From NCBI RefSeq assembly GCF_002941025.1, contig NZ_PTJS01000001.1, positions 1,116,001 through 1,180,000 of the forward strand: a DNA stretch of 64,000 bases, in the 5' to 3' direction. Positions 60,862 through 64,000 of the stretch are shown here, in pieces (within the stretch, counting starts at the first letter, position 1; every line of letters starts with the position of its first letter). A model generated the notes under the pieces. It worked only from the letters and a program-made list of their open reading frames with translations. It ran no database searches and was not told the DNA's origin. The DNA is from Streptomyces sp. QL37 (lineage in GTDB: Bacteria; Actinomycetota; Actinomycetes; Streptomycetales; Streptomycetaceae). Made by a program: the position numbers and the translations under genes.

Positions 60862-61718
60862 GGTCCGGCTCCGTTCGTCGCCCCGGTTGCCCGGCGCAGG
60901 AAGTCGATGGAGCTGCGGGCGAGTTCGGGGCCCGCGTGGGAGTGCCGGGGCAGTTCGACGACGGTGAGGCCGGTGTATCCGGTGGAGGCGAGCGCTTCGA
61001 GTACCGGCGGGAAGTCGATCTCGCCGTCACCGAACGGCAGATGCTCGTGGACACCGCGTCGCATGTCCTCGATCTGGACGTGGCGCAGCCAGGGGCCGGC
61101 TTCCTTCACGCAGTCCACCGGCGAGGCCGGCTCCAGGCACTGGCAGTGGCCGATGTCGAGGGTGAGTCCGAGCGGGCCGGGGTCGCCGAGGAGGGTGCGG
61201 AGGTGGTGGAAGTCGGCGAGCGTGGCGAGGAGGTGACCGGGTTCGGGTTCGACGGCGAGCGGGACACCCGCACGGTCGGATGCCTCCAGTACGGGGGCGA
61301 GGGCCTGGGCCAGCCGCTGCCACGCCGTGTCCGTGGAGGTGTCCGGCGGGGTGATGCCGCTGAAGCAGTGCACGGCGTGCGCACCGAGGTCCGTGGCGAC
61401 CTCGACGGCGCGGACGAGCAGGTCGGTGCGGGCCGCGCGGGCCTCGGGGTCGGGGTCGAGGAGGGAGGGGCCGTGTTTGCGCCGGGGGTCGAGCACGTAG
61501 CGTGCGCCGGTCTCGACGGTGACGCCCAGGCCGAGTCCGGTGAGCCTGCGGGCCACCTGGCGGGTGCGGGCGGCGAGGTCCGGCGCGAGCGGGTCGAGGT
61601 GCATGTGGTCGAGGGTCAGGCCGACCCCGTCGTAACCGAGGTCGGCGAGGAGGCCGAGGGCGTCGTCGAGCCGGAGATCGGTCAGCCCGTTGGTGCCGTA
61701 GCCGAGACGGAGGGTCAT
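60855..61718 (-). CDS. Sugar phosphate isomerase/epimerase family protein
   Basis: A 287-residue TIM barrel of the xylose-isomerase-like/AP-endonuclease 2 superfamily: RLGYGTNGLTDLRLDDAL, a glutamate in VEPEPGHLLATL, LTLDIGHCQCLEPAS, and RHVQIEDMRRGVHEHLPFGD with late metal ligands. It is the second of three such barrels in the operon (with EboE and the Tat-exported one). Reaction unknown. ATG at 61718 overlaps the UbiA stop (ATGA). Confidence 0.83.
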   Translation of the reverse strand: MTLRLGYGTNGLTDLRLDDALGLLADLGYDGVGLTLDHMHLDPLAPDLAARTRQVARRLTGLGLGVTVETGARYVLDPRRKHGPSLLDPDPEARAARTDLLVRAVEVATDLGAHAVHCFSGITPPDTSTDTAWQRLAQALAPVLEASDRAGVPLAVEPEPGHLLATLADFHHLRTLLGDPGPLGLTLDIGHCQCLEPASPVDCVKEAGPWLRHVQIEDMRRGVHEHLPFGDGEIDFPPVLEALASTGYTGLTVVELPRHSHAGPELARSSIDFLRRATGATNGAGPC

Positions 61719-62797
61719 GTCGGACTCACTTTCCGGGCCAGCGCGCGGGCGAGGGGAACGAGCCCCATGACCGCGAGCCCGTTCAGGGGCGCCCCGGCCC
61801 TGGCGGCGAGCGCTGCCTGCAGCGGGATCATCGCCCGGATACCGCCGCCGACGGCGCGCTGGGTGAGGGGCGGGGAGGGGTTGAGTGCGGCGTGGAGCAG
61901 GGGGACCGCGGAGGTGCTGAGGTAGGCGCCGAGGAAGGCGGGGAGCAGGAGCCGTACGGCGTCGGCGGGAGGGCCTGGTGGCTTCCCCGGGGCAGTCCGG
62001 CCGCGCAGGACGGTGGCCCCGATTCCGGCGACACCGGCCAGCGCCGCCAGCGGTGCGGCGGTGGATCCGCCGTGCGCCTCGTGGCGGGAGACGGCGGTCA
62101 CGGCGTAGGTGTGTGCGCCGAGCAGGAGGGCGGCGGGGAGCGCGGCAGCGGGGGCCGGGCCGGGTGCGGGCCTGGCGGCCGGGGCGGTCCCGCCCCCGGG
62201 GGCCGCTTCTGACATCGTTGCCACCGTGGCGGTCGCACCGAGCAGCAGGTCCAGGGTGCGGGCCGAGGCCATCGCTGCCGGCCCGAGCTTCGTGTGCTTG
62301 AGGCGCAGGTCGTAGGCCCAGACCGTGGCCGCCAGGCCGGATGCCACCGCCAGTGCGGGGCGGCCCGCCCGTGCGGCCAGGGCCAGACCCGCCGCCGTCA
62401 GGACGCCCGCGGCGGCCAGGGCGGCCCCCGGCGTGACGCGGCCCGAGGGGATCGGGCGGTGCGGGCGGTCGACGGCGTCCTCCTCGCGGTCGGCCCAGTC
62501 GTTGAGCGCCATGCCGGCCTCGTAGAGGCACAGCGAGGCGCCGACCGCGAGTGCCGTGCCCCGCCCGGGGCGCCGGCCCGCGGCGGCGGCCCCGGCGAGC
62601 GCGTCACCGGGCACGGTGAACAGCGCCGATACCCGGAGCAGCTCCGCCCAGGCGCGCAGGCGCGCGCGGACGGGGGGCCTGTCCGGTGCGGGCGCAGTCC
62701 CGCCCGCACCGGACAGGCTGTACGGGGGCGCCGCCGGGCGGGCGCCGAGCAGCCGCGGGGCGCCGGTCACCGTCGCGAGCAGTCGCAGCGCCTTCAC
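61715..62797 (-). CDS. eboC: UbiA-family prenyltransferase (EboC-like)
   Basis: A 360-residue membrane protein with about nine helices. The first prenyl-diphosphate motif is NDWADREEDAVDRPHRPIPS; YDLRLKHTKLGP lies in the second half. UbiA enzymes join a prenyl group to an acceptor in the membrane; in ebo clusters EboC may make a lipid-linked precursor. The N-terminal ~50 residues are Pro-rich and polar. GTG at 62797 overlaps the stop of the inositol-phosphate-synthase-like gene (GTGA). Confidence 0.85.
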   Translation of the reverse strand: MKALRLLATVTGAPRLLGARPAAPPYSLSGAGGTAPAPDRPPVRARLRAWAELLRVSALFTVPGDALAGAAAAGRRPGRGTALAVGASLCLYEAGMALNDWADREEDAVDRPHRPIPSGRVTPGAALAAAGVLTAAGLALAARAGRPALAVASGLAATVWAYDLRLKHTKLGPAAMASARTLDLLLGATATVATMSEAAPGGGTAPAARPAPGPAPAAALPAALLLGAHTYAVTAVSRHEAHGGSTAAPLAALAGVAGIGATVLRGRTAPGKPPGPPADAVRLLLPAFLGAYLSTSAVPLLHAALNPSPPLTQRAVGGGIRAMIPLQAALAARAGAPLNGLAVMGLVPLARALARKVSPT

Positions 62798-63912
62798 CGG
62801 GCGGCCCGCAGGCGTTCGGCGAAGGCCAGGAGCTCGGCGTACTGCTCGGGCAGTGCGGCCGGTCCGCCGTCGGGGTCCTTGAAGTAGAAGCCGAGTTCGG
62901 GCCGGGGCCCGCTCAGGCCCGCCTCGTGGGAGCGTGCCAGCAGCCGGGCCAGGTCCAGGACCAGCGGTGCGGCGAGGGCTGAGTCACAGCCCTGCCAGAT
63001 CGTCTGGAGGATCATCCGCGAGCCGAGGAAGCCGTCGAAGGCGATGTGGTCCCACGCCGTCTTCCAGTCGCCCATCGCCGGTACGTCGTCGATGTGGACC
63101 TCGCCCTCGGGGGCCGACCCGAGCGTGTCGGCGAGCACGCGTTCCTTGCCCGCGTTCTTGGCGGCCGCGGCGGCCGGGTCGGCCAGCGCCGCCCCGTCCC
63201 CGCCGCCCAGCAGGTTCGTGCCCGACCACGCCCGCACCGGCAGTGCGCGCTGGACGAACATCGGTGCGAGCACGGAGCGGAGCAGCGTCTGGCCTGTCTT
63301 GCCGTCGCGTCCGGCGTGGGGAAGTCCGCAGGAGTCGACGGCGTCCTGGAGGTGCGGGCTGCGCAGCCCGGTGGAGGGGGTGAAGTTGGCGTAGGGGCAG
63401 CCGGCGCGGAGCGCGGCCGCCGCGTAGAGGGAGCTGGCGGGCAGGCGGGCGTCGTCCTCGCCGGGGGCGGGTTCGGTCGAGGCGACGTTGATGACGACCG
63501 TGCGGGCCAGCTCGTGGCGGTGCGCGAAGTCCTGGATGTCGGCGGCGAAGGCGGCGATGAGCTCCTCGTCGGTGCGGGTGTCGCCCCGGAGAGGTCCTCC
63601 GGGGCGTATCTCAGCGTCGGCGGCGGTGAGTTCGGCCTCGACGGCGGAGGGGAGCCCGTGCGGCAGCACTCCCCCGGCCGCGAGGGCCTCGGCCCTCTTG
63701 GGCAGGGGACAGTCGAGGGTGTCGTGGCCGCCGAAGACGAGGGTGGTCAGCGGTGGCAGCCCGCTGTCGGTGAAGGGTGGTGTCTCGGTGACCATGCCGG
63801 TCGGCGGGTGGAGCCCTGCCGCGATGGCCGCGCACCCGGCGGTGGCGGTGGTGGCGACGGAGCCGCGTGCTCCGATGAACCAGACTCCGGTACGAACGGC
63901 ACGTGCGGTCAC
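62794..63912 (-). CDS. Inositol-3-phosphate synthase-like NAD-dependent cyclase
   Basis: A 372-residue protein of the myo-inositol-phosphate synthase family. It has the Rossmann motif WFIGARGSVATTAT, NVASTEPAP, YANFTPSTGLRSPHL, and the active-site blocks GRDGKTGQTLLRSVLAPMF, WSGTNLLGGGDG and WDHIAFDGFLGSRMILQTI. True MIPS cyclises glucose-6-phosphate using NAD. Here it heads an ebo-like operon, so it might act on a pathway sugar. GTG at 63912 has GGGAGG upstream. It is probably not the sole MIPS of the cell. Confidence 0.83.
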   Translation of the reverse strand: MTARAVRTGVWFIGARGSVATTATAGCAAIAAGLHPPTGMVTETPPFTDSGLPPLTTLVFGGHDTLDCPLPKRAEALAAGGVLPHGLPSAVEAELTAADAEIRPGGPLRGDTRTDEELIAAFAADIQDFAHRHELARTVVINVASTEPAPGEDDARLPASSLYAAAALRAGCPYANFTPSTGLRSPHLQDAVDSCGLPHAGRDGKTGQTLLRSVLAPMFVQRALPVRAWSGTNLLGGGDGAALADPAAAAAKNAGKERVLADTLGSAPEGEVHIDDVPAMGDWKTAWDHIAFDGFLGSRMILQTIWQGCDSALAAPLVLDLARLLARSHEAGLSGPRPELGFYFKDPDGGPAALPEQYAELLAFAERLRAAR

Positions 63913-63949
63913 GGGCTGCCTCCCTGGGGGCTGAAGAGGGATGGTGGAC

Positions 63950-63984
63950 GGTGGGCGGGGAAGAGGAACGCTTCCCCGCCCACC
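63950..63984. terminator. Strong hairpin upstream of the ebo-like operon
   Basis: GGTGGGCGGGGAAG (63950-63963) pairs perfectly with 63971-63984 around a 7-base loop, 38 bases upstream of the first operon gene. It is either the terminator of the gene beyond the window edge or a leader hairpin. Confidence 0.55.
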
Positions 63985-64000
63985 ACCGGCGCAGGAGGTC

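Noticed and set aside
62794..63912. Annotation as the housekeeping ino1 gene
   Set aside because: Its translational overlap with the UbiA gene and its place at the head of an ebo-type operon point to a pathway-specific role. A primary gene name would overstate what can be seen.

Overview
The window reads as chromosomal DNA from a Streptomyces or a close relative. G and C dominate the third codon position throughout, GTG starts are frequent, genes overlap as ATGA or GTGA in long operons, and the families present (DUF4132, DUF574-type methyltransferases, SulP plus carbonic anhydrase, an ebo-type cluster, many IclR, LacI and MocR regulators) are those of a soil actinomycete. No integrase, transposase, CRISPR array or rRNA was seen. 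The only RNA gene recognised is a tRNA-Leu(GAG).

Layout. 0-2.8 kb: the start of a DUF4132 gene, a metallophosphoesterase and an HSL-type hydrolase. 2.9-10 kb: a nine-gene leftward operon, divergent from an IclR regulator. It encodes an amidohydrolase/deacetylase, a PRD-domain protein, an SFCGS protein, DUF4312, DUF4311 and DUF4310 (two membrane proteins), a DgaE-like PLP ammonia-lyase, an HPr-like phosphocarrier and a KDPG-type aldolase. I consider this the least understood system in the window. It looks like an uptake and catabolic route for an amino-sugar acid or similar compound, with signs of phosphotransfer control. 10-20.3 kb: a possible contractile-injection cargo protein, asnB with an IclR regulator, YceI, a GlxA/AraC regulator, an MFS transporter, and a MocR regulator facing an MFS exporter across a clear TTTGTA/TACAAA operator. 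20.4-30 kb: mixed housekeeping genes with an unusual density of broken genes: a truncated methyltransferase, an aldo/keto reductase remnant, two VOC remnants and a frameshifted TetR gene.

30.9-36.9 kb: a ribose operon rbsR-rbsA-rbsCB(fused)-rbsK-rbsD under two tandem LacI-type operators. 37-40.2 kb: a small secreted protein, a beta-carbonic anhydrase and a SulP transporter closed by a UUCG-loop terminator. 40.3-44.6 kb: a coiled-coil membrane protein with two DUF3558-like domains, a 53-residue protein, tRNA-Leu and a DUF2254 membrane protein. 44.6-46.8 kb: an aldehyde dehydrogenase whose 5' end carries an exact in-frame duplication, followed by nine tandem copies of a ~50-bp repeat.

46.8-55.7 kb: a probable oxalate-use locus. 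sucD/sucC run left, and a TPP-dependent oxalyl-CoA decarboxylase-like enzyme, formyl-CoA transferase, an ADP-forming acyl-CoA synthetase and an OFA-family antiporter run right, from a shared promoter region holding a 24-bp palindrome. 55.7-63.9 kb: an eight-gene leftward operon related to the ebo clusters (EboA, EboB-like TatD, EboC-like UbiA, EboE, EboF-like phosphatase, two more sugar-isomerase-fold proteins), headed by an inositol-phosphate-synthase-like protein where a dehydroquinate-synthase-like EboD might be expected.
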